The notes beneath the pieces are model-generated. The model was not told the origin of the DNA. It did no database searches and saw only the letters and a program-made list of their open reading frames with translations. 64,000 nucleotides of DNA, from contig JADLBC010000019.1 of the NCBI GenBank assembly GCA_020847985.1, positions 1 through 64,000 on the forward strand. The letters are read 5' to 3'. Source of the DNA: Dehalococcoidia bacterium. Lineage in GTDB: Bacteria; Chloroflexota; Dehalococcoidia; Tepidiformales; Tepidiformaceae. The position numbers and the translations under genes are program-made. Shown piece after piece: positions 32,859 through 40,084 of this stretch. Position 1 is the first letter of the stretch; every line of letters begins with the position of its first letter.

Positions 32859-34141
32859 GGGATCACCGCCGAGGAGCGCAGGGTAACGGTGACCGGCTCG
32901 ACGCTTTCAACCGTGAACCCGGCCGGGGCCGTGACCCTGACGGCGAAGGCGTTCTTCCCGAGGCTCCCGTTCGCTCCGGAGAAGGTCGCGCGGAAGTCGG
33001 CCGGCTTCGCGGCGACCAATCGGTCCAACGGCCCGCTGACGACCGCTTCGACCAGCAGCAACTGCGGTTCGACCGCGAGCGCAGCGGGAAGGGTGCCCGC
33101 TTCCAGCGCCGGCGAAAGGTACATCCGTACCGTCCCGGCCACGGGCTTGATTTCGACTTTGACCATGACTGTCTGCCTGTCGGTCGCCACGTTTGGCGGC
33201 AACTCAATCTTGCGAATCTGCTGAACGTCCTTCTGGGCGTTCGTCACGTCGATCTTCTCGAGGTTCAGCGGCTGACGCAGTCCGTCCACGATAGCCCGCA
33301 GACCGGAAACGAGCACAACCGGCGGATCGACGGTGATGCTGGCGATCATGTAGCCCGGCGCCGGCGAGCCCGTGGTCGCGGGCGTTAGTCCCAGCGACCG
33401 CTGGGAAAACACCTGCTCCACGTGCAGCGTCGCCCGCCCGCGCGACTGCGACAGCGTGACATCCTGGCGGTTCCCGGCCGCGTTGCGGGGCACCAGGTCG
33501 TTTTCGAAGGTGTAGGTGGCGTCCCGCACGCCGCTCAGGGGCACATCGAGCGTGACCGCCGCGACCGATTCGACGCGGTCCGCGCGCCCGGTGACGCGCA
33601 CGATTTGGGGGTCGACGGAGGCGTCCTGGGTGTCGCTCAGGACGAAGCCGTCCGGCAGCCCGCCGGTGGTGCGAATGGTGACGGCGATGTCCTTCGAGAG
33701 GGCGTCGGCAAGGGTGACTTTCACCAGCGGCGGCGAACCGACGATGCGCACGTCGTCGCGCCGGGAGGTCACGCGCACGGGCAGTTCGGCTTCGACCTGG
33801 TCGCCCATGGTGCTGACATCGACGTGGGCGGAGAAGTCGCCCGGCTTCAGCCGCGCGAGGTCGTCCTTGCGCGCCTCGACGGTGACGGTGATGCGGTCGA
33901 GTTCCTCCACCAGCTTGCCGTCTGGAACGTTGAGCGCTTCGACGGGGATGCGGTCGTTGAGGGGTGCTTCGCCCGTGATTCGCGGGTTGTCGATGTCCTG
34001 CACCGCCACCCAGACGCCGAACGCGGCGAGGATGCTGAAGAGCGCCAGCGCCCAGTGGTCCGTGACGCTCAGGATGGCGCCGCGCCCGGCGGCGAACCCG
34101 GCCGCGGGAATGGCGAGGAGATTCGACCGGGCGCGCTTCAC
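32855..34141 (-). CDS. cdaR: YbbR-domain protein, CdaR-like regulator of diadenylate cyclase
   Basis: A protein of 428 residues anchored by one N-terminal helix (WALALFSILAAFGVWVAV, about 29-46), with the rest outside. It contains four YbbR-type beta repeats, with phrases such as PVEALNVPDGKLVEELDRITVTVEA and GLPDGFVLSDTQDASVDPQIV. In Firmicutes CdaR binds and tunes CdaA; the same gene pairing here supports that role. It starts with GTG at 34141, overlapping the cdaA stop. Sequence conservation in these repeats is low, so the name rests on domain plus context. Confidence 0.85.
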   Translation of the reverse strand: MKRARSNLLAIPAAGFAAGRGAILSVTDHWALALFSILAAFGVWVAVQDIDNPRITGEAPLNDRIPVEALNVPDGKLVEELDRITVTVEARKDDLARLKPGDFSAHVDVSTMGDQVEAELPVRVTSRRDDVRIVGSPPLVKVTLADALSKDIAVTIRTTGGLPDGFVLSDTQDASVDPQIVRVTGRADRVESVAAVTLDVPLSGVRDATYTFENDLVPRNAAGNRQDVTLSQSRGRATLHVEQVFSQRSLGLTPATTGSPAPGYMIASITVDPPVVLVSGLRAIVDGLRQPLNLEKIDVTNAQKDVQQIRKIELPPNVATDRQTVMVKVEIKPVAGTVRMYLSPALEAGTLPAALAVEPQLLLVEAVVSGPLDRLVAAKPADFRATFSGANGSLGKNAFAVRVTAPAGFTVESVEPVTVTLRSSAVIP

Positions 34142-34959
34142 ACCGGCACCCTCCCGTTCGGGCCGCGCGCCAGGGGCGTATCGGAGGGCTGCAGAAGCCA
34201 GCGGAGGATGTCGCGCAGGCGGTCCTCGTTCGGGATGTGGGTGAGCCGCCCGGCAAGCGCGATGCTGATGTCGCCGGTCTCTTCGGAGACGACGACGGTG
34301 AGGGCGTCGGTGTGCTCGGTGATGCCGATGGCGGCGCGGTGGCGCGTGCCGAGCTTCCGGTCGGAATAGGGGAGGTCGTTCGCGAGCGGCAGCACGCAGC
34401 CGGCGGCCACGACGCGCTCCTCGCGCAGCACCACCGCCATGTCGTGCAGCGGCGAATTGGGATAGAAGATGCCCGTCAGCAGTTGCGGCGAAACGCGCGC
34501 ATCGACGGGGACACCCGTCTCGATGACATCCTGCAGGCCGGTGCCCCGTTCGAGCACGAAGAGGCCGCCGTGGCGCACCGCCGACATGTGCCGCGTCGCC
34601 TGGACCAGCGAATCGATGACCTCATCGCTCTGCGCGCGCGAACCCCAGCCCTGCATGCCCGTGCGCCCCAGCCGGTCGAGGGCGCGGCGGATCTCGGGCT
34701 GAAAGACGACGGCGGCGCCGATGAGGATGGCCGTAAGCGAATGGTCCACCACGAAGTTCACGACCGTGAGATCGAACATGCGGCCGAGCGCGACGGCGGC
34801 GACGACGAGGGCAATCGCGCCGCGCAGCTGCGTCATCGCTCGCGTGCCGCTGAGGAGCCGCAGTGTGGCGAAGATCACGAGGGCGATGAGGGCCACGTCG
34901 AGCACACTGGAGGGCCCGAACTGGCTGAGAATCTCCCGGATCCGGCTGATGTCAGGCAT
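34138..34959 (-). CDS. cdaA: Diadenylate cyclase CdaA (variant DMA motif)
   Basis: A membrane enzyme of 273 residues that makes c-di-AMP from two ATP. Three helices lie in residues 18-85, then a short coiled linker, then the DAC domain. The RHR motif is intact (GTRHRAAIG, 206-208). The metal-binding motif, normally DGA in PLHDGAV, reads HDMAVVL (Asp173, Met174, Ala175): the Asp is kept but the Gly is replaced. A TATCAT box at 34994-34999 (reverse strand) gives a leader of about 30 bases with a GGGAAG ribosome site. First gene of the cdaA-cdaR-der-plsY-gpsA operon. Confidence 0.92.
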   Translation of the reverse strand: MPDISRIREILSQFGPSSVLDVALIALVIFATLRLLSGTRAMTQLRGAIALVVAAVALGRMFDLTVVNFVVDHSLTAILIGAAVVFQPEIRRALDRLGRTGMQGWGSRAQSDEVIDSLVQATRHMSAVRHGGLFVLERGTGLQDVIETGVPVDARVSPQLLTGIFYPNSPLHDMAVVLREERVVAAGCVLPLANDLPYSDRKLGTRHRAAIGITEHTDALTVVVSEETGDISIALAGRLTHIPNEDRLRDILRWLLQPSDTPLARGPNGRVPV

Positions 34960-35021
34960 GCTTCCCGATCACGGCCATGGGCGCCGCACCCTCATGATAG
35001 CGCGCGCCCATACAGCGCCGG

Positions 35022-35960
35022 TCAGTCCTCGATCTGGTCGGCGCGCCCGAGAAGGAAGGCCGCGGCCGCCGCCTGCGCCCAGACCCGGTTTTCGGCCTGG
35101 TCGAAGATGATCGAGTGTGGGCTTTCGAACACCTCTTCGGTGATCTCCTCGCCGCGGTGGGCCGGGAGGTCGTGCATGATGAGTGCCCCCGCGGCCGCCT
35201 TCTCCACGAGCGCGCGGTTTAGCTGGTAGCCGGCGAAATCGATACGGCGGCGCTCCGACTCGCGCTCCTGGCCCATCGACGTCCAGACATCGGTGTAGAG
35301 CACCTCCGCGCCGGCGACGGCTTCGGCGGGATCGACGACGAGCGTGAGGCTCCCGCCCGTCTCGGCGGCGCGGGCGGCGGCTTCGGAGACCACCGGTTCG
35401 GGGAGCATGTACCCCTTGGGCGCGGCCATGCGCACATCCATGCCCAGCGACGCGGCCGTGACCACGAGGCTCGCGCTCACGTTGTTGCCATCGCCGATGA
35501 ACGCGAGCGAGCGGCCGCGAAGGTCGTCGCCGAGCTTTTCGCGCACGGTAAGCAGGTCGGCGAGCGCCTGGCAGGGGTGTTCTTCATTGGTGAGTGCGTT
35601 GATGGTGGGGATGCCGGAGTACTCCGCGTACTCCTCCACGATCTCCTGCCCGTAGGTCCGCACGGCGACGATATCGACGTAGCGGCTGAGGACGCGGGAG
35701 ACATCCTTGATCGCCTCGCGCTCGCCAAGACCGACTTCCTGGGGCGCGAGGTAGATGGTCTCGCCACCGAGGTGGCGCATCGCGACCTGGAAGCTCACAC
35801 GCGTGCGCAACGACGGCTTCTCGAAGAGGAGCGCGAGCTGACGGCCTTCGAGCACGCGCTGGGGGCGGAGCTTCAGCTTCGCCGCGCAATCCAGGAGAAA
35901 CGAAACGTCGGCCACCCGAAGGTCGGCCGAGGCGAGGAGATGCCGGGGTCGTGGCTGCAT
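35022..35960 (-). CDS. argF: Ornithine carbamoyltransferase (variant HDLP motif)
   Basis: An enzyme of 312 residues for citrulline synthesis in the arginine pathway. The carbamoyl-phosphate loop is SLRTR (50-54), as in Thermus enzymes, rather than STRTR; HPCQ is at 128-131, and the ornithine-side DGNNVSASL and SMGQE motifs are present. The motif that is HCLP in almost all relatives reads HDLPAHRGEE (His263, Asp264). The ATG at 35960 follows an extended -10 (TGG-TATACT, 35967-35972 reverse strand) by 6 bases, so the message is probably leaderless. Other arg genes are not in the window. Confidence 0.92.
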   Translation of the reverse strand: MQPRPRHLLASADLRVADVSFLLDCAAKLKLRPQRVLEGRQLALLFEKPSLRTRVSFQVAMRHLGGETIYLAPQEVGLGEREAIKDVSRVLSRYVDIVAVRTYGQEIVEEYAEYSGIPTINALTNEEHPCQALADLLTVREKLGDDLRGRSLAFIGDGNNVSASLVVTAASLGMDVRMAAPKGYMLPEPVVSEAAARAAETGGSLTLVVDPAEAVAGAEVLYTDVWTSMGQERESERRRIDFAGYQLNRALVEKAAAGALIMHDLPAHRGEEITEEVFESPHSIIFDQAENRVWAQAAAAAFLLGRADQIED

Positions 35961-35966
35961 CCGGGA

Positions 35967-35972
35967 AGTATA
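35967..35972 (-). promoter_or_regulatory. Extended -10 box of argF (leaderless start)
   Basis: On the minus strand TGG-TATACT is followed by TCCCGG and then the argF ATG. This fixes the transcription start on or next to the start codon. No ribosome site exists. Confidence 0.55.
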
Positions 35973-36067
35973 CCAAGGGTGCGGGCTACCGCCGGAACGA
36001 TGGAATTGCGAGGACGGCAGGCAGGGGCCTTCATTCGCCTGTGCGCGCGGCCGTACATCCTGATGGG

Positions 36068-36253
36068 ATGGATACGATGGAATACCAGCCGCAGCCACAG
36101 TGGCGCCGGAAGTTCGCCGAAGGGAAGATGTTCGAACGGGTGCACTGCATCCGCTGCAAGGCGCGCTTCCATTTCGGCCAGCAATCGCGCGCCACGCGGG
36201 TGGCCCGCTGCCCCGCGTGCGGGTCGTACGAGACGGTGGCGGAAGCCGCGTAG
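36068..36253 (+). CDS. Small zinc-ribbon protein
   Basis: A protein of 61 residues with two Cys pairs, CIRC and CPAC, 22 residues apart, typical of a zinc ribbon, and a basic middle. The start could be ATG 36068 or ATG 36077. An open frame continues further upstream, but that part overlaps the argF promoter and is unlikely to be coding. It may bind nucleic acid or a partner protein. It lies just ahead of the tRNA cluster. Family not recognised. Confidence 0.6.
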   Translation: MDTMEYQPQPQWRRKFAEGKMFERVHCIRCKARFHFGQQSRATRVARCPACGSYETVAEAA

Positions 36254-36255
36254 CG

Positions 36256-36283
36256 TTGGCCCTTAGAGGCGCTCTGATACAAT
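36256..36283 (+). promoter_or_regulatory. Promoter of the tRNA cluster
   Basis: TTGGCC (36256-36261), 16 bases, TACAAT (36278-36283). The tRNA-Trp gene begins 12 bases after the -10 box, right for a short 5-prime leader removed by RNase P. Confidence 0.55.
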
Positions 36284-36295
36284 GAGCCGACTCGC

Positions 36296-36371
36296 AGGGG
36301 TGTAGCTCAGTTGGCAGAGCATCGGCCTCCAAATCCGAGTGTCGCGGGTTCGAATCCTGCCACCCCTGCCA
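36296..36371 (+). tRNA. trnW: tRNA-Trp (anticodon CCA)
   Basis: A cloverleaf of 76 bases with the 3-prime CCA encoded. The acceptor stem AGGGGTG pairs with CACCCCT, the D arm is GCTCAGTTGGCAGAGC, the anticodon loop is CTCCAAA and the T loop TTCGAAT. The last pair of the anticodon stem is C opposite T, a mismatch. Confidence 0.96.
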
Positions 36372-36452
36372 GTAGAACATCCCGGTCAGCGCCGTGCTGG
36401 AACCCTCAGCGGCTTGCCGCAAGGCACGGCGAATGTCAGGATGAGCACTCGT

Positions 36453-36538
36453 GCCCAGGTGGTGGAACGGCAGACACGCTGTCTTGAGGGGGCAGTGCTC
36501 TTTTGGGCGTGTGAGTTCAAATCTCACCCTGGGCACCA
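36453..36538 (+). tRNA. trnL: tRNA-Leu (anticodon GAG)
   Basis: A class II tRNA of 86 bases with a long variable arm (about 36496-36510) and encoded CCA. The acceptor stem GCCCAGG pairs with CCTGGGC, the anticodon loop is TTGAGGG with GAG at 36486-36488, and the T arm is GTGAG-TTCAAAT-CTCAC. Confidence 0.95.
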
Positions 36539-36558
36539 TCCACCGCATTCATTCGCCA

Positions 36559-36632
36559 GGCGCCATGGCCAAGTGGTAAGGCAGAGCTCTGCAAAAGCTC
36601 CACCGCCGGTTCGAATCCGACTGGCGCCTCCA
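36559..36632 (+). tRNA. trnC: tRNA-Cys (anticodon GCA)
   Basis: A cloverleaf of 74 bases with encoded CCA. The acceptor stem GGCGCCA pairs with TGGCGCC, the anticodon stem GAGCT with AGCTC, loop CTGCAAA. One C-A mismatch sits in the T stem. Confidence 0.95.
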
Positions 36633-36643
36633 CACACGAATGC

Positions 36644-36678
36644 CGAAGGCCTCCCCACCGCGGGAGGCCTTCGCGTTT
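36644..36678 (+). terminator. Intrinsic terminator of the tRNA cluster
   Basis: A 12-base-pair perfect stem, CGAAGGCCTCCC (36644-36655) with GGGAGGCCTTCG (36662-36673), a 6-base loop and a short T-run (CGTTT). It lies 11 bases after tRNA-Cys. Confidence 0.85.
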
Positions 36679-36747
36679 GCACCATCTCACGCAATCTATG
36701 GCACGGGCCGCAGTTCGTTCCGGCCAGGCTGTTAGTGTGGCCCCACC

Positions 36748-37521
36748 ATGTCCACCACTCGCAGGCGATGGTTCCGCATTCTCCCTCTCGGCCTCATGGG
36801 CGCGGCGCTTCTCGTCGTCGCCTTCGCCCTCGGCGATCCGGCGACCGCCCGCCCGGCCAGCGCGGCCGCGCCGGTGGGCACGTCGGAGGTGACGCAGTCG
36901 CCGGCCGCGGGCTCCCTCATCGCGCCGAACACGATCGTCACCTACACGGTCAACGTCACGCTCTCAGTGGCGCAGTCGCAGTCGCTGACGATTCAGCTCG
37001 CGGCCGGGGGCATCGGCACGAGCCCGCGCACCCTCACGTGCACCAGCTCCACCAACGGCAACGCGGACGTCGTCGGCTCGGGCGGTTCGCCCAGCTGCAA
37101 ATGGAACGGGCCGGTCACGGCCGGGACGTTCACGTTCGTCTTCACCGGCCCTGCCTGGGACAACATCTCCGACGCGGTCCCGAACGGCAGCAGCGTCTTC
37201 TGCACGGACACGAACAACTCGAACACCTGCGGCGATGAGGCCGCCGGGGACAAGACGCCGCTCGCCGACAGCAATGGCGACGTCGGCCCGGCCTTCGTGA
37301 CCGCGACCGTCACCCCCACGGTGACGAACACTGCGACCGCCACGAACACGGTGCCGCCGACCGCGACGGGGACGGCCACCAGCACGTCCACCGCCACTCC
37401 GACGCCCACCGCGACTGGCACTTCAACCATGACTCCATCGGCGACGCCGACAGGCACCCCGGCCACCAAGCCGGCGTTCCGCGCGTTCGCGCCCTTCCTC
37501 GCCCGGGACGAAGGTCAGTAG
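36748..37521 (+). CDS. Secreted protein with Thr/Pro-rich C-terminal tail
   Basis: An exported protein of 257 residues with signal helix LPLGLMGAALLVVAFALG (about 12-29) and a probable cut near ASA-AAP. A beta-rich domain (about 45-150, with two Cys pairs) is followed by some 75 residues of Thr/Pro/Ala/Ser repeats such as TATNTVPPTATGTATSTS, then a short hydrophobic end FRAFAPFLARDEGQ. Chloroflexi secreted proteins often end in such a linker plus an aromatic-hydrophobic tail, thought to be a sorting or anchoring tag. The folded domain is not recognised. Confidence 0.75.
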   Translation: MSTTRRRWFRILPLGLMGAALLVVAFALGDPATARPASAAAPVGTSEVTQSPAAGSLIAPNTIVTYTVNVTLSVAQSQSLTIQLAAGGIGTSPRTLTCTSSTNGNADVVGSGGSPSCKWNGPVTAGTFTFVFTGPAWDNISDAVPNGSSVFCTDTNNSNTCGDEAAGDKTPLADSNGDVGPAFVTATVTPTVTNTATATNTVPPTATGTATSTSTATPTPTATGTSTMTPSATPTGTPATKPAFRAFAPFLARDEGQ

Positions 37522-37533
37522 CGCGGGGGCGAG

Positions 37534-37803
37534 CTAGGAATTGTCCTCGACGGGGATCTCGTCATCCTGAGGCGGGCGAACATCATTCAGGAAGCGGGGG
37601 TCGGCAGCGCCGTGCTCCGCGTAGTTGCGGCGCGCCTCATCGAGGCTGACCGCGTTCGCACCGGTGTCGCTCGTGGGGTCCTCGAACTGCTGGCGGTCGT
37701 CTTCCCAGTAACAGACGGGGCAGATTTCGTAGGAGCCGCGCTCTTCCTCGGACAACGTGAGGTAGCCGCAGCACGGACAGGGGAACCGGGTCGCTCCAGG
37801 CAT
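37534..37803 (-). CDS. CPCC-family Cys-rich protein, possible immunity protein
   Basis: A small protein of 89 residues beginning RFPCPCCGYLTL (CPCC at 9-12) with a second pair CPVC at 28-31 and then YWEDD, matching the CPCC Cys-rich family (PF14206), which probably binds zinc. The ATG at 37803 is preferred; GAAGGGAG precedes it at normal distance, while the GTG at 37809 would be too close. It lies 37 bases after the toxin-like gene on the same strand. Toxin then immunity is the usual order in polymorphic-toxin cassettes, so it may neutralise that toxin. That role is inference. Confidence 0.8.
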   Translation of the reverse strand: MPGATRFPCPCCGYLTLSEEERGSYEICPVCYWEDDRQQFEDPTSDTGANAVSLDEARRNYAEHGAADPRFLNDVRPPQDDEIPVEDNS

Positions 37804-37840
37804 ATTCACGCGCTCCCTTCAGGCGGCCGCGCCGGCGTCG

Positions 37841-38398
37841 TCACTGCTTGTCGTAGTAGGACTGCCCGTCACCATTGTCGACCTTGGACTGATTGTTGTG
37901 ACATGGCTTGAAGAAGGTGATGACTTTCCCGGCGGCGGTGTACACACCGATCGTATCGGTCGAGTCGTCGTAGACGTAGGTCTTGCCGCCGCTGACTTTG
38001 CTCTGGTAACTGCCGCGGTTCGCGTAATGGTCGTCGGCGGCCTCTTCGTATTCGTCCTCGGAGCCGTAGCTGAAGTCGCTGCTGTGCTTGCTGAAGTGGC
38101 TGCTGCGACTGGATGCACTGGTGAACTCGCGCTGCACGACGCCCGCGGTGGCCGGCGCGGCAGCGGGAGCCCCAAGCCCGGACGTCTTCCTCGCGAGGGT
38201 GGTGGCCGATTCGGCGAGACGGCGGCTCACGGTGCGATTGCCGAGGGCGCGCTGCATGCCGAGCACCTGGGCCGGTCCCGGCGCGCGCAGGTCTCGCGCG
38301 ATCGGCTCGGAGGGTGTGGTCTGGGGGCTTGCCGCCCGTTCGCGGCCCGGCCGGTTGGCGGCTCGTTCCTGTTCGGCATGGACCGATTCGCCCGCCAT
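37841..38398 (-). CDS. Predicted polymorphic RNase-type toxin with LGNR N-terminal motif
   Basis: A protein of 185 residues. Residues 46-61 (LGMQRALGNRTVSRRL) match the LQR-x-GNxAV motif found at the front of proteins linked to extracellular contractile injection systems and DUF4157 toxins; VVQR at 87-90 is a usual companion. Residues 98-166 show the layout H-x2-KH...EY-x2-AA...YVYDDSTDTIGVYTAAGKVITFFKP, which resembles the barnase/EndoU/colicin/RelE-like RNase toxins. There is no signal peptide. A GGAGGGG site precedes the ATG at 38398. Local GC is lower than around it, suggesting transfer. The toxin reading is by pattern only. Confidence 0.6.
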   Translation of the reverse strand: MAGESVHAEQERAANRPGRERAASPQTTPSEPIARDLRAPGPAQVLGMQRALGNRTVSRRLAESATTLARKTSGLGAPAAAPATAGVVQREFTSASSRSSHFSKHSSDFSYGSEDEYEEAADDHYANRGSYQSKVSGGKTYVYDDSTDTIGVYTAAGKVITFFKPCHNNQSKVDNGDGQSYYDKQ

Positions 38399-38466
38399 TA
38401 CCCCTCCTCGCGCCAACAAGGCACCATCGCCCCGGCGGGAACCGGGACGCCTTGCGACTGAAGGCC

Positions 38467-38496
38467 GTTATACAGGATTTTGATTGCTACCAACAA
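38467..38496 (-). promoter_or_regulatory. Promoter of the toxin-CPCC gene pair
   Basis: On the minus strand TTGTTG (38491-38496), 18 bases, TATAAC (38467-38472), in an AT-richer segment 69 bases before the toxin start. It lies between the toxin gene and tRNA-Arg. Confidence 0.45.
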
Positions 38497-38587
38497 TGTC
38501 CGGGTGGGAACGAACGGGGGAACCTCGCCACGTCGTCACCGGTCCGTCACGCAGGGAGGACATGGGAAGCGATGCCGCGAGCGGGCC

Positions 38588-38662
38588 TGGTACCCCCGAC
38601 AGGACTCGAACCTGTGCCTTCGGCTCCGGAGGCCGACACTCTATCCGCTGAGCTACGGGGGC
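38588..38662 (-). tRNA. trnR: tRNA-Arg (anticodon CCG)
   Basis: 75 bases with encoded CCA. The acceptor GCCCCCG pairs with CGGGGGT with a G-T first pair; D arm GCTCAGCGGATAGAGT, anticodon loop CTCCGGA, T arm ACAGG-TTCGAGT-CCTGT. It forms the right border of the islet that holds the toxin pair. Confidence 0.95.
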
Positions 38663-38769
38663 CTGAGAGCATCATGCTAGCCGCTGCCCCGGATAGCTGC
38701 ACGCCGCGAACCCTGACCGGCACGGCCTCCGCGCGTGTATGATCGGCTCACGCAAACCGGGGGGCACAC

Positions 38770-39240
38770 GTGAGCGATAAGGCGTCCGTCATCGGGGAAC
38801 TCGAACAGAAGTACGTCGATTTCCGGGAACTCATCGTGAACCTCCCGCCGGAGGCCTACCGCGAGGTCTGGCTCGGAGAGTGGAGCGTGAACGAGCTCCT
38901 CGCGCACATGGCGGGGTGGTACCGCGAGATTGCCCCCGCGTTCGCACGCGTGGCCCGCGGCGAACGTCCCACGCCCGAAGGCGCCGATTACAGCAACGCC
39001 GACCCCTGGAACGCCACCTTCGCCGCCGAGCCGAAGGACGGCCAGGCCGCGCTCGACGACTTCGACGAAGCGTTCCACGAGTATTACGCCGCCGCGAAGG
39101 GTCTCGGCGACGACTACTACGGCATCGACGCGGAGAAGGGCCGACCGCGCATCGGGAACCGGCTGCTCGATGGCGCCGGCATCCACCACTTCGATGAGCA
39201 CCGGCCGCAGCTGGAGGAGTGGCTCCGCTCCCGAGCCTAG
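38770..39240 (+). CDS. DinB-like / ClbS-DfsB family four-helix protein
   Basis: A protein of 156 residues, all helical. Features of the DinB/DUF664-ClbS group are EWSVNELLAHMAGWYREI (first metal His) and GAGIHHFDEHRPQLEEWL near the end (two further His). Members bind a metal and act as thiol-dependent or hydrolytic detoxifying enzymes; the substrate is unknown. The start is GTG at 38770, with a G-rich ribosome site before it and a TATGAT box about 30 bases upstream. Confidence 0.8.
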   Translation: MSDKASVIGELEQKYVDFRELIVNLPPEAYREVWLGEWSVNELLAHMAGWYREIAPAFARVARGERPTPEGADYSNADPWNATFAAEPKDGQAALDDFDEAFHEYYAAAKGLGDDYYGIDAEKGRPRIGNRLLDGAGIHHFDEHRPQLEEWLRSRA

Positions 39241-39284
39241 AGGGCATCGGGGCGAGGAATACGACGACCTGGACGGGAGCCGCG

Positions 39285-39938
39285 TTGGAACTGCCGCTCT
39301 TTCCCTTGCGAACGGTGCTCTTCCCGGGGATGCCCCTCCCCTTGCAGGTGTTCGAGGAGCGTTACAAGGCGATGACGCGCGAACTGCTCGCGAGCGACGG
39401 CCGCTTCGGCGTCCTGCTCATTCGCGAAGGCGGCGAAGTTGGGGGCGGCGCGGTCCCGTTCACCGTGGGCACCACGGCCCGCATCGAGGAATGGAAGGAG
39501 CTGCCCAACGGGCGCTATGTGCTCACGGCGCGCGGCGAACGGCGCTTCCGGCTGAAGGAGCTGCTCGCCCCCCGGCCCTACCCGTTCGGCGAGATTGAGC
39601 TCTTCGACGACACCTCCTGGGAGCGTTCTGGCGAACTCGAGGCGGCACTCGGGCGCGTGCGGGCGGAGTTCCCCGAGTACTTCCAGCTGGCGCTTTCGCT
39701 CACGGGGCAATGGGCGCGGGGCATGCGCCTGCCGCGCGCGCCCCATGCGCTGGTCGACTTCCTCGCCCCGTGGCTCCAGGCCGATGAGCCGGTCCGCTAC
39801 GGGCTCCTCGAGCCGCGGGATGCGCTCTCCCGCGTGCTCGCGCTGGAGGAACTGCTGGGCACGCTGCTTCAGCGCGCCCGCCGGGATGTCCGTGCCCACC
39901 GGCTGCAGAAGTATCGCGGATTCGCCTGCGGCAACTGA
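39285..39938 (+). CDS. Stand-alone Lon N-terminal substrate-binding domain protein
   Basis: A protein of 217 residues matching the N-terminal (LON/PUA-like) domain of Lon protease without the ATPase and protease parts: LPLFPLRTVLFPGMPLPLQVFEERY, then RFGVLLIREGGEVG, and a helical end. Such proteins are common and may act as adaptors. The likely start is TTG at 39285, preceded by GGGAG; an ATG at 39219 would add an unlikely tail overlapping the previous gene. Confidence 0.85.
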   Translation: MELPLFPLRTVLFPGMPLPLQVFEERYKAMTRELLASDGRFGVLLIREGGEVGGGAVPFTVGTTARIEEWKELPNGRYVLTARGERRFRLKELLAPRPYPFGEIELFDDTSWERSGELEAALGRVRAEFPEYFQLALSLTGQWARGMRLPRAPHALVDFLAPWLQADEPVRYGLLEPRDALSRVLALEELLGTLLQRARRDVRAHRLQKYRGFACGN

Positions 39939-40084
39939 CAGTCCTCTCGCTGCGAGACCGCTGCGACATCCAGCCCCCGGCCTGTTTCGAACGCGCTCGC
40001 AGCCGCTTCCTACGGTGGTCGCAGCGGCCCGAGTATCCAGCGCCGGAGCACTCCGGGGCTGCGGGCCGGTTCGGAGGAGCGCCC

